Origin: Candidatus Kapaibacterium sp.
GTDB lineage: Bacteria > Bacteroidota > Ignavibacteria > Kapaibacteriales > WFXC01
DNA: 46,710 nt
Direction of reading: 5' to 3'
Assembly (NCBI GenBank): GCA_026996895.1
Contig: JALWJX010000078.1
Coordinates: 1 to 46,710 of the forward strand
Below are positions 26,132 to 35,966 of this stretch, one piece after another. Below the pieces are notes generated by a model that saw nothing but the letters and a program-made list of their open reading frames with translations, had not been told where the DNA came from and searched no databases. Each line of letters opens with the position of its first letter. Position 1 is the stretch's first letter. Position numbers and translations under genes: made by a program.

Positions 26132-29100
26132 TCACCGAGCGTTCTGGTCTTCACGATCTGTAGGTTGGCAAGGTACAGGAACCCATCCTGCGGAAATACA
26201 TCGGATACCCTGCAACTGAAATTCGGCAGATCCAGAGACCACTTCTATTCGTATTCCTACAACTTGGTAACTGTCGTGCGAATCATCCAGCGTTGCGACG
26301 CGGGGAGTCAGGCTAATCGGAATGGTAAGAGAATGACCCGGCAGCAATGCTGCTGGAAGCTGGACCTGAAGCGTCGTGGTGAGGGTTGTCGTGTCTTTTT
26401 CCGATTCAACAAATTTCTGGATATGCAGTTGCAACGGTGTTCCCGGATAAATTGGTGCGGTGCCAGCATTCCGAAGCTGTACCCACGCGCTGGGTGCTCG
26501 AAGATCCGGCGGTGATTGCCACCGGAGTGCTAATCGGAGTGTTGTTTGCAAGGAGGCATACGGCAGCTTTACAACTCGCCATTGTGCAATTGGACTGGGC
26601 AGTGCGTCCAGGAATGCTTGTGCTTCCGGGGAACTGGGTGTCCCGCTGGTTTTATAGATGCGGAATTCGTAAATACCGGACTGGAGGACAAAGCGATGGT
26701 GTCCATCGTCGATCCCAGCACTGGGAAGTTCAGCCGCAAACGGCTGGAAATAGCTGGTATCCAGCAGGAATCTGGTGCCGATGGGTATTCCGAGAATCCG
26801 CACCTGCATCGTGTCCTGCACCGGCGGCATCGGTGTCCCACGCCACCAGTATCGGCGACCCGTTCGCAGGTTTCGGATTTCCAGCCACCAATCCCGTCCC
26901 GGATGGAGCGCATAGAACGAAAAAACTGCGGTATCCAGAGCTTCGCGAACATCGATCTGGTCAATAGGACGAGAGGTTGCCAGCACACCAATCCATGAGC
27001 CAACTGGTCCCTGTCGAACGATCCCGGCAGAGGGCAGGTAAATAGCAAGCTGGGCAGCCAGCATCTGATCGGCGGTGCGGAACCAGATCGTGTCCCGCCG
27101 TGGTAATGCGGCTGATGGATTCGGTGATCGCATCGTGCCAGTGATCACCAGGCGGTACCACGAACCGGGAGTTAGCGCAGCATTTGCCCATGCACCAGGT
27201 CCTACAGAAATCTGCGGTGATAGCCGAGCCGTGTCATCCCCGAACTCAATGCCTAAATGCCAGGATTTGCGTACTGTTGTCCGGTCGTCCTCCATCTCAT
27301 CGAGCCGGAACTGGAGCGTGCCGCGGTCGATGTACCAGCATCGGGTTGAGGCACTGCCGGTACAGGTGTTGCTAATCGGCGCACCAAAAACTACTGTGAT
27401 TGTCGGCGTTGCCGGTTCGACTGCTGGGAATCCCGAAGCAGGATCGGTAAATCGGATGAAAGCCGGCGGTTGTTGTTGGGAGCGATTGTCTTCAGCCCAG
27501 TTATCCGCTTCATTTTCAAAGGTGCTGCAACTCCACCATCGTGCCTGATCTGTCAATATTGAATTGTTTCCTCCGGATTTTGCCCATTCTCTTCCACCGG
27601 ACGAAGCGCGAGCATAGTACCCATAACGGATCGATGGTCGACTCCCCAGCCAGTTGGGAACTGCAAGAGTATGGCTGCCTGCGGTGATCTGCACCTTGGG
27701 AACAGAAAGTTCCCCTTCGAGAACGCTGCCAAAAGTAAAGCCAATAGCTGCTTGCTTACACTTGTTCCCACCGCACGGTAACCAGTGCTGCGACAGCGCA
27801 ACCGGGGGATTGTTACGAATATGATCCCACGCCTGCGTTCCTTTCCAGCCCAAGGACCACCATCCGGAGTAATCAAAATTCACACTGGTGTTCAAAAATG
27901 CCCCGGCTTTTGCCCGTGCCCAGAAGGTCGAAGGGCGATTTTCCAGTTTGAGCGAATAGCGGAGACAAAGATCGGAGTTCAATGATAAGCCGGCGTGGAA
28001 GGGTACGTGTCCGATTCCTGCTACGTGAAGCAAAGCACCGGCAACACCGGCGCCCTGAATACTGCCGATGAATTGGCCTTCGGAGGGACATAACCGGAGG
28101 TACATCGTCGCTAAATCGAGGTATGCCCGGGCAACGACATCGGTGCCCAGTAGATTCGTACCAAAGCTTTCGTTCATATCCACCAGAATCCATCGCCGCT
28201 GCAGAGGACCAATTTGAAGACAGGGATTGCTGGGAGTAAAAGTCGTGCTGAACCCTGTGCCAATGCTGCTTAGATTCAGCAAATTGACCGTAACTGCGCC
28301 GCTCAGGCTGAGAAGCGGCACGTCGCTGGTATATCGGTACTGCGCTGCCAGCGTTCCAGATGCCAGCTTAATGGCAGGGAGTAGTTCTAAGTTCCCATCC
28401 AGACCCAGCTGGAAAGAGCTGCCCAGAGCTAAGGAAGAGGTGAGTCGGAACAGATATGCCTGAAGGGAAGGATCGGCAAAGAGCAATCCTGCTCGAAGGA
28501 GCAAATCAATGGTGTGATCAGGCACAATCGGCGGTGGGGAATTGAACCCGCTGCTGGTGATCAAATGATGGTTAAAGTTGTCAAGTCGCACATGCCAGCC
28601 AGCGCCCAGTATACCACCGACCAGATGAAAAGCACCGGGGATAATGGGAACTCCACCGGGAATGGCTGCTTCACCGCTCAGGTACCAGAAACGGAACGGC
28701 GAGCTTCCTTTGGTGCTACCGAAAGCAAAGTCAATCCCCGTCTGGAATCCTCCGAGACAGTCGAAGCGTCCGGTCAAACGACCGGTCATTCCACTGGTGA
28801 GTGTACTTCCATACGCAATGTCACCCCAGAAGAGCGTTCCGCTGATGTTGAGAGCCCCGCTGATGGAGAACTGGACGTGCGCACCGTCACTGACCATCCG
28901 CCCATCATCAAAGATGCGGAGCCGATGCAGGTACATCCCGTTGGCGCCGCCGCTCAATCCGGAAGCAGCAGGAATTTCGAAGCCGCCACTCAAACCTGCC
29001 CACCAGTGGCCCCCCTCATAGCCAATTCCGATTTCTCGCACCTGAATCGTTAATCCACCGATGTGAAGTCGAGCCCACGAGCTTATGTCAAACCAGCCAT

Positions 29101-31372
29101 CCGCATCTTCCAGTTGCACCTGTCCATCGTTCCAGATTCTCAAACCCGCAAGGTGTACGACGGCAGTCGGGTCGTTCGGTGGCGCCTGAAAATCGATATT
29201 GGTAAACTCTACGTAGCCGCGATGGGTGCCGACTTTTGCAATTTGTCCATTTTGGAGTCGGAGCATCGCAACCGGATTGGAAGGTGGCAGAGCTAAATTC
29301 ACACCGCCAAACAGGTCCAGAGTGCCAAGCCATTCAAATTGTGATCCGCGTTGGTGTCCGGCAAGGCGCAGGTAGAGACTGTCTAACCGTGCCCACTCAG
29401 TTGGTTTCTGAAGCGAAGCCGGGAGTTGGAGAAGACCGTTTGCCCGGAGCGTTGCAAGCGTATTCTGACAGAACCGGATTTTTGCTGAATCTAACCGGAC
29501 GGTAAATCCTGCAAGCTCGATAGGATGTGGCGGTACAAAGGTTGCCTCTCCTTCAAAGCTGGCAAGCAGATGTCCAGAGCCGTTTTCCAGAACAATATCG
29601 CGAATGTCCCATTGCAAAGTGTCTTGCTCCACGAGGAATTTAAGGTGAGCAGCAGGAATCCACAGTCCTTTCCACAGCGGATCGCTCCAGCTACTGATGC
29701 CGCACAGTGCTGGAGGAAATCCCGCCGGATTTTCCAGACTGGAAGCGTCCAGAATCAGGCTATCGAGCGACAACCAGATGGGCAATCCCACAACGCGGGC
29801 GTCTCGCAATGGAGCGTGAACGGTCAGGAGTAAGTTCACCTGTCCCGGTGAAATTTGACTTCGGAACACAAGCTGTACTGGCTGATCATCCACCGTCCAG
29901 CAGGCAATGGTTACGGTTCCGTCCAGAAAAGCGGTGGCGGTCCATCGGCTGCCGTCCCAGCGCAGAGCGACGGATAGCGTATCAAAGTGGAAGGTAAAAC
30001 AGTCGCCGATCGCTAAATCGATGCCTGAGCAGACCCATCCGGTCGGCAGTTCCAGCCGGAGGGAGTCCGGGAAGAATTCCAGGCTGTCCAGCGGTAGAGT
30101 TTCCGATATAACGCACGGCAGATCCCACGTTTGTCCGTTGAAAAACACATCTCCGTTCAGCAGTGCTCTATCGGGCGTAAAGCGCCATTCGTTGATTTCA
30201 AGACGGAATTCTGGATAGCCCGGAAAAATTTCTCGCATCCACGCTCCAGCTACTGCTACAACGCCGGCAACTACCCGTGCAACGCCGGGGGTGTCGGTAA
30301 CGGTGGCTTGCAAGTTGGTAAAGTGGACCGTCAAAGAATCATCCAGCCAGGGAATAAACAGCGTCCCAGTGCCACTGATGGAACATCCTCCGCCGGAGGA
30401 GCAGCGAACGGTGTCTCGAAGGCGGATCTCAAAGTATCCGATGCGCAACACGTGCACATCGACCACTGTGGCAGTGTCGCTTCCTTTCTGCTTCCCTTTG
30501 GGTTCCTTATCACCCAGCAGTTGCTCACGGGGTTGGTAGACAAAGGTAAAAGGTTCTGCCCGTCCATCAGGTGCAAACAGGGGGCGGTGGTAGGAATCGG
30601 TGACCTGGACGGTCCAGATATAAGTACGTCCCGGCTGAAGCAGCCCCAGCTCCGGCTGGTACGGAATGGTTGTCCCATCGTGGATTGTGTATTGCAGCAC
30701 CGGAGGGTTTTCAAGGTAGGCGTCCATAGGGGTCTGCCCTTCAAAGACCTCGAACACCTGAAGGGTGTAGAGAATCGGTTGGGGAGCAGCCGGAACGACC
30801 GGTGTCCATTGAAACCGTAGATCGGTCAGGGATCTTACCGTGTCTCTGTCGGCCGGCTGGAGGAGTACCGGTGGGGTGTAGAGGATGATAGTGAAGGAGC
30901 GGCAGTATTCTGGCAGGGGCGTCAGTGGCTCATGCGTTTGAGGATCCAACAACTGGAAGCAGAACTGATAGTGCCCAGCCGGAAGTCGACCGGAACGTTC
31001 CACTGATTTCCGGCTATCACCGTAGAAGTTAATTGCTTCTAATTGCAGAAAATCCTGAGCGTAGAATGTAGAAACTCCCGGTGGAATGGTGACTGGCTCC
31101 AGCTTGTCTACATCGGTTTCCGCCTGTAGCTCTCCGTCTAAGTAGAGCTTGACCTTGAGAATGGCCGCTTGCGGAGCAGATCCACTATTGTGGACAGTCA
31201 CCATTACCTCCTCGCGTCCAGCGATCCAATCCGCAAGGTAAGGACTGGGTTGCGGTGGCATAATGACAGTCACGCTCAGAGTTTGCGACCACACAGCTGT
31301 TCCGAAAGCAAGGAAAACCAGCAGACTGAACCACCAGGAATGTCCCCTCTCAGAAATAATTGCCGCTTCCAT
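26132..31372 (-). CDS. Giant beta-rich secreted protein (1,746 aa) with N-terminal Ig/FN3-like domains
   Basis: I do not recognise a full-length family. The signal peptide is WWFSLLVFLAFGTAVWSQ. Residues ~25-150 resemble a CARDB-like Ig domain (REEVMVTVHNSGSAPQAAILKVKLYLDGE). Residues ~165-280 contain FQWTPVVPAAPQPILYTLQVFEVFEGQTP...LGLLQPGRTYIWTVQVTD, similar to the FN3-like TANFOR-type domain seen in large Bacteroidota/Ignavibacteria proteins (recalled, tentative). Residues ~300-1250 are almost all predicted beta strands rich in Gly, Leu, Asp and Trp, with scattered cysteines. The last ~450 residues look like further Ig-like domains (TPTITVVFGAPISNT; DTIWFRTADQ). The track start at 31633 adds an 87-residue non-signal leader; ATG 31372 gives a clean signal peptide. 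It is followed by the FN3 gene. Confidence 0.7.
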   Translation of the reverse strand: MEAAIISERGHSWWFSLLVFLAFGTAVWSQTLSVTVIMPPQPSPYLADWIAGREEVMVTVHNSGSAPQAAILKVKLYLDGELQAETDVDKLEPVTIPPGVSTFYAQDFLQLEAINFYGDSRKSVERSGRLPAGHYQFCFQLLDPQTHEPLTPLPEYCRSFTIILYTPPVLLQPADRDTVRSLTDLRFQWTPVVPAAPQPILYTLQVFEVFEGQTPMDAYLENPPVLQYTIHDGTTIPYQPELGLLQPGRTYIWTVQVTDSYHRPLFAPDGRAEPFTFVYQPREQLLGDKEPKGKQKGSDTATVVDVHVLRIGYFEIRLRDTVRCSSGGGCSISGTGTLFIPWLDDSLTVHFTNLQATVTDTPGVARVVAGVVAVAGAWMREIFPGYPEFRLEINEWRFTPDRALLNGDVFFNGQTWDLPCVISETLPLDSLEFFPDSLRLELPTGWVCSGIDLAIGDCFTFHFDTLSVALRWDGSRWTATAFLDGTVTIACWTVDDQPVQLVFRSQISPGQVNLLLTVHAPLRDARVVGLPIWLSLDSLILDASSLENPAGFPPALCGISSWSDPLWKGLWIPAAHLKFLVEQDTLQWDIRDIVLENGSGHLLASFEGEATFVPPHPIELAGFTVRLDSAKIRFCQNTLATLRANGLLQLPASLQKPTEWARLDSLYLRLAGHQRGSQFEWLGTLDLFGGVNLALPPSNPVAMLRLQNGQIAKVGTHRGYVEFTNIDFQAPPNDPTAVVHLAGLRIWNDGQVQLEDADGWFDISSWARLHIGGLTIQVREIGIGYEGGHWWAGLSGGFEIPAASGLSGGANGMYLHRLRIFDDGRMVSDGAHVQFSISGALNISGTLFWGDIAYGSTLTSGMTGRLTGRFDCLGGFQTGIDFAFGSTKGSSPFRFWYLSGEAAIPGGVPIIPGAFHLVGGILGAGWHVRLDNFNHHLITSSGFNSPPPIVPDHTIDLLLRAGLLFADPSLQAYLFRLTSSLALGSSFQLGLDGNLELLPAIKLASGTLAAQYRYTSDVPLLSLSGAVTVNLLNLSSIGTGFSTTFTPSNPCLQIGPLQRRWILVDMNESFGTNLLGTDVVARAYLDLATMYLRLCPSEGQFIGSIQGAGVAGALLHVAGIGHVPFHAGLSLNSDLCLRYSLKLENRPSTFWARAKAGAFLNTSVNFDYSGWWSLGWKGTQAWDHIRNNPPVALSQHWLPCGGNKCKQAAIGFTFGSVLEGELSVPKVQITAGSHTLAVPNWLGSRPSIRYGYYARASSGGREWAKSGGNNSILTDQARWWSCSTFENEADNWAEDNRSQQQPPAFIRFTDPASGFPAVEPATPTITVVFGAPISNTCTGSASTRCWYIDRGTLQFRLDEMEDDRTTVRKSWHLGIEFGDDTARLSPQISVGPGAWANAALTPGSWYRLVITGTMRSPNPSAALPRRDTIWFRTADQMLAAQLAIYLPSAGIVRQGPVGSWIGVLATSRPIDQIDVREALDTAVFSFYALHPGRDWWLEIRNLRTGRRYWWRGTPMPPVQDTMQVRILGIPIGTRFLLDTSYFQPFAAELPSAGIDDGHHRFVLQSGIYEFRIYKTSGTPSSPEAQAFLDALPSPIAQWRVVKLPYASLQTTLRLALRWQSPPDLRAPSAWVQLRNAGTAPIYPGTPLQLHIQKFVESEKDTTTLTTTLQVQLPAALLPGHSLTIPISLTPRVATLDDSHDSYQVVGIRIEVVSGSAEFQLQGIRCISAGWVPVPCQPTDREDQNAR

Positions 31373-31753
31373 TCCTCCGAATCCCCTGGAAAAACCGCAT
31401 TGCACAGAAATGGTTATTGTCAAAAACAATGCCAAAATACGAAATTGCCTGCAAATAGAGAATAGGAGAGCGGAAGTGTCAACCTGGTTGCCACGGGTGC
31501 CTGACAGTGTCACGTTCACGGTACTTACAGGCTTCCAGATCGGGTGCTGGATGCAGCCGCTATCCGCAGGAAAATCCGTAATTTTGAGAACTGAAAGGAG
31601 CGTTTTGGTATAGAGCGAGTTGGTGATGGGCAATAGACTGCTGAGTGGTCCGGCAGAGGTGGGATGAACAACAATTTTTCGAAGAATTCATAACCTGTGA
31701 ATGATAGAGAGAACCGCTCAGGGTTTGTTTCACAAAATAAAAGGAACAACACA
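31373..31753. promoter_or_regulatory. Divergent control region between the giant gene and hmgA, with two short palindromes
   Basis: 381 bases between divergent genes that must hold both promoters. Two perfect odd palindromes lie with centres 22 bp (two helical turns) apart: CAACC-T-GGTTG at 31480-31490 and TGACA-G-TGTCA at 31502-31512. These could be operator half-sites, but no regulator gene is nearby. An AAAGGA ribosome-binding site precedes the hmgA ATG. I see no confident -35/-10 pair on either strand and no protein-like ORF. Confidence 0.35.
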
Positions 31754-33085
31754 ATGGCATCACGGAACGGACAATTGCAGTATCAATCGGGATTTGGAAG
31801 TTTTTTCGCAACAGAAGCGCTACCGGGCGCTTTACCGGTTGGACAGAACTCGCCGCAGAAAGTGCCGTATGGATTGTACGCTGAGCAGATCAATGGAACC
31901 GCCTTTACAGCGCCTCGCTGTGAGAATCGCCGTACCTGGATGTATCGGATCGTTCCATCGGTCAATCATAAGCCTTTCCGGCAAATTGAGCAGGGGTTGC
32001 TGCGCGGAACGCCCTTTAACGAAGTGGTAACGCCTCCAACGCAGTTCCGGTGGGATCCGATGCCGATTCCAGAAGAACCAACCGATTTTGTGGAAGGCTT
32101 AGTTACGGTCGGGGGGAATGGAGATGCTTCTCTGCACACGGGTGTTGCGATCCATTTCTATGTTGCCAATCGCTCGATGCAGGATCGGTATTTCTACAAT
32201 GCGGATGGAGAAATGCTCATTGTGCCTCAACTGGGGAGTTTGCGGTTCTACACGGAGCTGGGAATTTTGGAAGTATCGCCCGGCGAGATCTGTCTGATTC
32301 CACGGGGCATCAAGTTCAAAGTAGAGTTGCTGGATGGCAAAGCGCGAGGGTATATTTGCGAAAACTTCGGTCCGCTGTTCCGCCTGCCAGAGCTGGGACC
32401 GATTGGCGCAAATGGATTGGCGAATCCTCGCGATTTTCTGGCACCGGTTGCTTATTATGAAGAGGCGGAAGGGGAGTTCCAGATTATTGGGAAATTCGAT
32501 GGAAAACTGTGGGCAGCCGATACCCGCTATTCGCCACTCAATGTGGTTGCCTGGCACGGAAACTATACGCCATACAAGTACAACTTAGCGTATTTCCAGG
32601 CAGTCAACACCGTAACCTTTGATCACAGTGATCCCTCTATTTTTACCGTTCTCACGGCTCCTTCAGGACAGCCGGGGTTTGCCAACGTCGATTTTGTTCT
32701 CTTCCCGCCACGCTGGATGGTCGCAGAGCATACGTTCCGTCCGCCGTGGTTCCATCGGAACTTTATGAGCGAGTTTATGGGGCTGATCAAGGGGAAGTAC
32801 GATGCCAAAGAAGAAGGGTTCGTGCCGGGTGGTGCCAGTCTGCACAACTGTATGACCGGACACGGTCCTGATCAGCCGACGTACGAAAAAGCAATCAGCG
32901 CAGAACTGAAGCCGGAGTTCCTTGGCAATACCCTCGCCTTTATGTTTGAAACCTTCTACCAGATTCGGCTGACCCGCTTTGCACTGGAAACCGATCTGTT
33001 GCAAACGGACTACTACAAAGTGTGGGAAGGGCTGGGACCACGCTTCCAGAAGGATTGGCGTCCGGAGGTTTCGGCACAGGCATAA
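31754..33085 (+). CDS. hmgA: Homogentisate 1,2-dioxygenase
   Basis: HmgA opens the ring of homogentisate to maleylacetoacetate in tyrosine/phenylalanine degradation, using Fe(II) in a cupin. The N-terminal motif [36 protein letters not shown] is diagnostic. The metal ligands lie in [14 protein letters not shown] (His and Glu) and [12 protein letters not shown] (His). [14 protein letters not shown] and [10 protein letters not shown] are also family-typical. The track start at 31697 precedes a better ATG at 31754 with AAAGGA upstream (443 aa). It acts directly after HPPD (hpd, this window). Fumarylacetoacetase and maleylacetoacetate isomerase are not in the window. Confidence 0.97.
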   Translation: MASRNGQLQYQSGFGSFFATEALPGALPVGQNSPQKVPYGLYAEQINGTAFTAPRCENRRTWMYRIVPSVNHKPFRQIEQGLLRGTPFNEVVTPPTQFRWDPMPIPEEPTDFVEGLVTVGGNGDASLHTGVAIHFYVANRSMQDRYFYNADGEMLIVPQLGSLRFYTELGILEVSPGEICLIPRGIKFKVELLDGKARGYICENFGPLFRLPELGPIGANGLANPRDFLAPVAYYEEAEGEFQIIGKFDGKLWAADTRYSPLNVVAWHGNYTPYKYNLAYFQAVNTVTFDHSDPSIFTVLTAPSGQPGFANVDFVLFPPRWMVAEHTFRPPWFHRNFMSEFMGLIKGKYDAKEEGFVPGGASLHNCMTGHGPDQPTYEKAISAELKPEFLGNTLAFMFETFYQIRLTRFALETDLLQTDYYKVWEGLGPRFQKDWRPEVSAQA

Positions 33086-33112
33086 AGTTCGGAAGCAAAA
33101 AGCCATTGTTGT

Positions 33113-34234
33113 ATGTCGCTGACGGAACCGCCGTTTGACTTGGAACAAACAGAGCAACGCATTACTGTGGTATGTCGATTGCCCCTGCAATTGCCGCAGG
33201 GGCATCATTATGCCTCACTGTGGGAACAGTTGGAAGCCAGAGCGTTTGAACAGCTCACCGTGGACTTCAGCTATATTGTAGCGTATGACACTTTTCTGGT
33301 TGTCTTTATCCGCCGCCTCCGGCAACTGGCGATGGACCGTTCTGCCACTTTGCAATTGCGGGGTCTCTCACCAGAGATGGAGCGGCTGCTCCAGTTTTTT
33401 GAACAACAGACAGGGGAACAGCCGGTCCCGCCCGCAGTCGCTGGTTGGCGCCGCTTCTTTGAGCGATTGGGTGAAAGTCTGCTTCGGAAGCTGGGCGATA
33501 TTCGAGCATTTTTTGTGTTCCTTGGAAGCCTGATCGTGGATCTTGTGCGCCATCCCCATCGAGTCCGCTGGGAAGATCTTCCCCTGTTTGTTTTTGCAGC
33601 CGGCGTGAGTGCTGTGCCGATTGTTTCCCTCATTGCACTCCTCATTGGGGTCATTCTCGGATACCAGGGCGCTGTGCAACTCCATCGCTTCGGTGCCGAT
33701 GTTTATCTGGCTGACCTGATAGCAATTTCCGTAACCCGCGAACTGGGTCCCTTGATGACTGCCATCATCGTTGCCGGGCGCACTGGATCTGCCTTTGCGG
33801 CGGAAATTGGCACGATGAAGATCAACGAAGAGCTGGATGCGTTGCAGGTGATGGGCATTGATTTTGTCCGATTTCTCCTCTTACCCCGAATCCTTGCCGT
33901 TGTACTCACCTTGCCACTGCTCAGCCTCATCGCCGATGTTGCTGGCATCATAGGAGGATTGCTCACGGCTCTAACGACGCTGGATTTCACTATCTCTGGT
34001 TATCTGCTGCAAACGCAACAGGCACTGAACTATGCACACGTTTTCACGGGGATTTTCAAAAGTTTCTTTTTTGGTTTTGTGATCGGCATTATTGGCTGCT
34101 TCCAGGGACTTCGGGTTTCCGCCGGAAGCGCCAGCGTTGGGCGGGCAGCAACGATCGCCGTTGTGACCAGTATCCTGCTTATCATCGTTCTGGATGCTGT
34201 GTTTGCTGTTCTGTTTCAGGTGCTGGGAATATGA
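33113..34234 (+). CDS. mlaE: MlaE-family lipid ABC permease with fused N-terminal STAS domain
   Basis: Permease of an MCE-type phospholipid transporter (373 aa) in the inner membrane. Residues ~1-100 form a STAS-like domain (LTVDFSYIVAYDTFLVVFIRRLRQLAMDRSATLQLRGLS), which replaces the separate MlaB subunit of E. coli. From ~115 the MlaE domain shows VSLIALLIGVILGYQGAVQL, the family hallmark ELGPLMTAIIVAGRTGSAFAAEIGTMKINEELDAL, LLPRILAVVLTLPLL and GCFQGLRVSAGSASVGRAAT. The stop overlaps the ATG of mlaF by 4 bases. Confidence 0.94.
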   Translation: MSLTEPPFDLEQTEQRITVVCRLPLQLPQGHHYASLWEQLEARAFEQLTVDFSYIVAYDTFLVVFIRRLRQLAMDRSATLQLRGLSPEMERLLQFFEQQTGEQPVPPAVAGWRRFFERLGESLLRKLGDIRAFFVFLGSLIVDLVRHPHRVRWEDLPLFVFAAGVSAVPIVSLIALLIGVILGYQGAVQLHRFGADVYLADLIAISVTRELGPLMTAIIVAGRTGSAFAAEIGTMKINEELDALQVMGIDFVRFLLLPRILAVVLTLPLLSLIADVAGIIGGLLTALTTLDFTISGYLLQTQQALNYAHVFTGIFKSFFFGFVIGIIGCFQGLRVSAGSASVGRAATIAVVTSILLIIVLDAVFAVLFQVLGI

Positions 34235-34995
34235 GTAACCGTCAGCCATTGGTCCAGGTGCACAATGTTACGGTTCGGTTCGAGGACCGTCTGGTGCTGG
34301 ACAATATCTCTCTGGAGGTCTTTGCCGGTGAAATTCTCTGCATTCTGGGGGAAAGCGGCTGCGGAAAAAGTACGCTGCTTCGGGTGATGACGGGATTACT
34401 CCCGCCAACTTCCGGGGAAGTCTGGATTATGGGGCAGAATCTATGGGCGGTGCCAGAGCAGCAGCAGCGGCAGATTCTCCGCCATCTCGGCGTATTGTTC
34501 CAGTCCAGCGGGTTGCTCCGATCGCTGACAATCGCTGAAAATATTGCCCTGCCATTGCAGATGTACACCCATTTGACGGATCTGGAGATTATGGAAATTG
34601 TTCGCTTGAAATTGGCAGCAGTGGGGTTGAGTGGGAGCGAAGCACTGCTCCCTGCGGAGTTATCCGGTGGGATGCAGAAGCGTGCCGGTATTGCCCGCGC
34701 ATTGGCGCTGGATCCACCGCTCCTTTTTCTGGACGAACCAACTTCTGGGTTGGATCCGGTGACGGCTGCTTCGATCGATCAGTTGGTGCTGGAGTTTAAA
34801 CAAATCTTTGGTACAACGATGGTCGTGGTGACCCACGATCTGGAAAGTACGTTTACCATTGCGGATCGAGTGCTGCTGTTAGATCGGCACACTCATACGA
34901 TCATTGCGGAAGGAGATCCGCGCACCCTACGCAATCGAACGGATCATCCAGCCGTTTACAGCTTTTTTAACCGTCTGGCGAAACTGGAACGATGA
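34231..34995 (+). CDS. mlaF: MlaF-family ABC ATPase
   Basis: The 254-aa ATP-binding subunit of the Mla/MCE lipid transporter. Walker A is GESGCGKSTLL, the Q-loop FQSSGLLRSLTIAENIALPL, the signature LSGGMQKRAGIARAL, Walker B LLFLDEPTSGLDP and the switch His VVTHD. The GMQKR signature variant is typical of MCE-associated ATPases. It overlaps mlaE and mlaD by 4 bases each (ATGA), so translation is coupled. Confidence 0.95.
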   Translation: MSNRQPLVQVHNVTVRFEDRLVLDNISLEVFAGEILCILGESGCGKSTLLRVMTGLLPPTSGEVWIMGQNLWAVPEQQQRQILRHLGVLFQSSGLLRSLTIAENIALPLQMYTHLTDLEIMEIVRLKLAAVGLSGSEALLPAELSGGMQKRAGIARALALDPPLLFLDEPTSGLDPVTAASIDQLVLEFKQIFGTTMVVVTHDLESTFTIADRVLLLDRHTHTIIAEGDPRTLRNRTDHPAVYSFFNRLAKLER

Positions 34996-35966
34996 CATCG
35001 ACGATTCCAACACGGCGAGTTTCCCATCCCTTCTGGATCGGTTTATTTGCTTTTATTGGATTCAGCTTTCTGGTTTTTTTTATCCTCTGGTTGGGTGCTG
35101 CTCGCTGGTTCCAGGAGTATCAACTGTACGTTACGTACTTCGATACCTCGGTTGAGGGAATCGAGCCGGGAACAGCCGTCAAGTATCAGGGCATTCCGGT
35201 AGGGCGGGTCAAAACTGTTCATCTGGCGCCGGACGGCAAGCTGATTGAAATTGTGATGGAATTGGAAGCTGATATGCAGGTTGATACCACCTTGCGGGTC
35301 AAGCAAGCGCTCGCAAGCATCGCTGGAGGAAAGTTTTTGCAATTGTTCTATCCTGAAAATCCGGAAGAGTATCCCCCAATACCGCTCCAATTCCAACCAC
35401 CGCATCCGGTGATCCCATCGGCTCCATCGGACATAGAAACCTTAGAGTTGGCATTGAACGAAGTTATCAACAACCTCCGGATGATTGATACGAAGGGGAT
35501 TTCCGAAGGAACAAAGCGATTTCTCCATTCCATCGCAAACTTTGTGGATAATCCGGAGCTGCGAACCGCTATTGCCCAGACGGCTCATATTACCGCCCAG
35601 TTTCGGCAACTGCTGGAACGCTTTGACTCCACCGGTGTGATTGAACAGTTGGGACGGACTGGGCGGAGTTTATCGCAGACCAGTGCTCGTTTAAGTGAAA
35701 CGATAGAGAATTTGCAGCAACAAATCACGCATTTGCGCCTGGACCAGAAAGCAGACCAGATCGTTGCTCGCTATGACACGGTAATGGTACGCTTGGAACA
35801 GACCATTCTCACCCTGCAACAGCTTTCTGCTTTGACAACCGAGCGCCTTTTGAGTGCTGCTGCTGAGCTGGAGCGGACCAGTCGGGAACTACGGCTCACG
35901 CTGCGGACGCTGCGCGAAGATTTTGGTCCACTGATGTTGACGGAGCCGCCAGATGAAGAAGAGTAA
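34992..35966 (+). CDS. mlaD: MlaD-family MCE substrate-binding protein
   Basis: The periplasmic, membrane-anchored MCE subunit (324 aa). A single N-terminal helix (FWIGLFAFIGFSFLVFFILWLGAARW) is followed by the MCE domain with VEGIEPGTAVKYQGIPVGRVKTVHLAPDG and KQALASIAGGKFLQLFYPE. The C-terminal half is long and helical with heptad-like repeats (LGRTGRSLSQTSARLSETIENLQQQITHLR), as in MCE proteins that form periplasm-spanning coils. It follows mlaF with an ATGA overlap. Confidence 0.93.
   Translation: MTSTIPTRRVSHPFWIGLFAFIGFSFLVFFILWLGAARWFQEYQLYVTYFDTSVEGIEPGTAVKYQGIPVGRVKTVHLAPDGKLIEIVMELEADMQVDTTLRVKQALASIAGGKFLQLFYPENPEEYPPIPLQFQPPHPVIPSAPSDIETLELALNEVINNLRMIDTKGISEGTKRFLHSIANFVDNPELRTAIAQTAHITAQFRQLLERFDSTGVIEQLGRTGRSLSQTSARLSETIENLQQQITHLRLDQKADQIVARYDTVMVRLEQTILTLQQLSALTTERLLSAAAELERTSRELRLTLRTLREDFGPLMLTEPPDEEE

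Noticed and set aside
28514-29053. 179-aa plus-strand ORF and other long plus-strand ORFs (26386-26967, 30131-30820)
   Set aside because: They lie antisense to the giant secreted protein gene, have no start signals or domain motifs, and arise from its codon bias.
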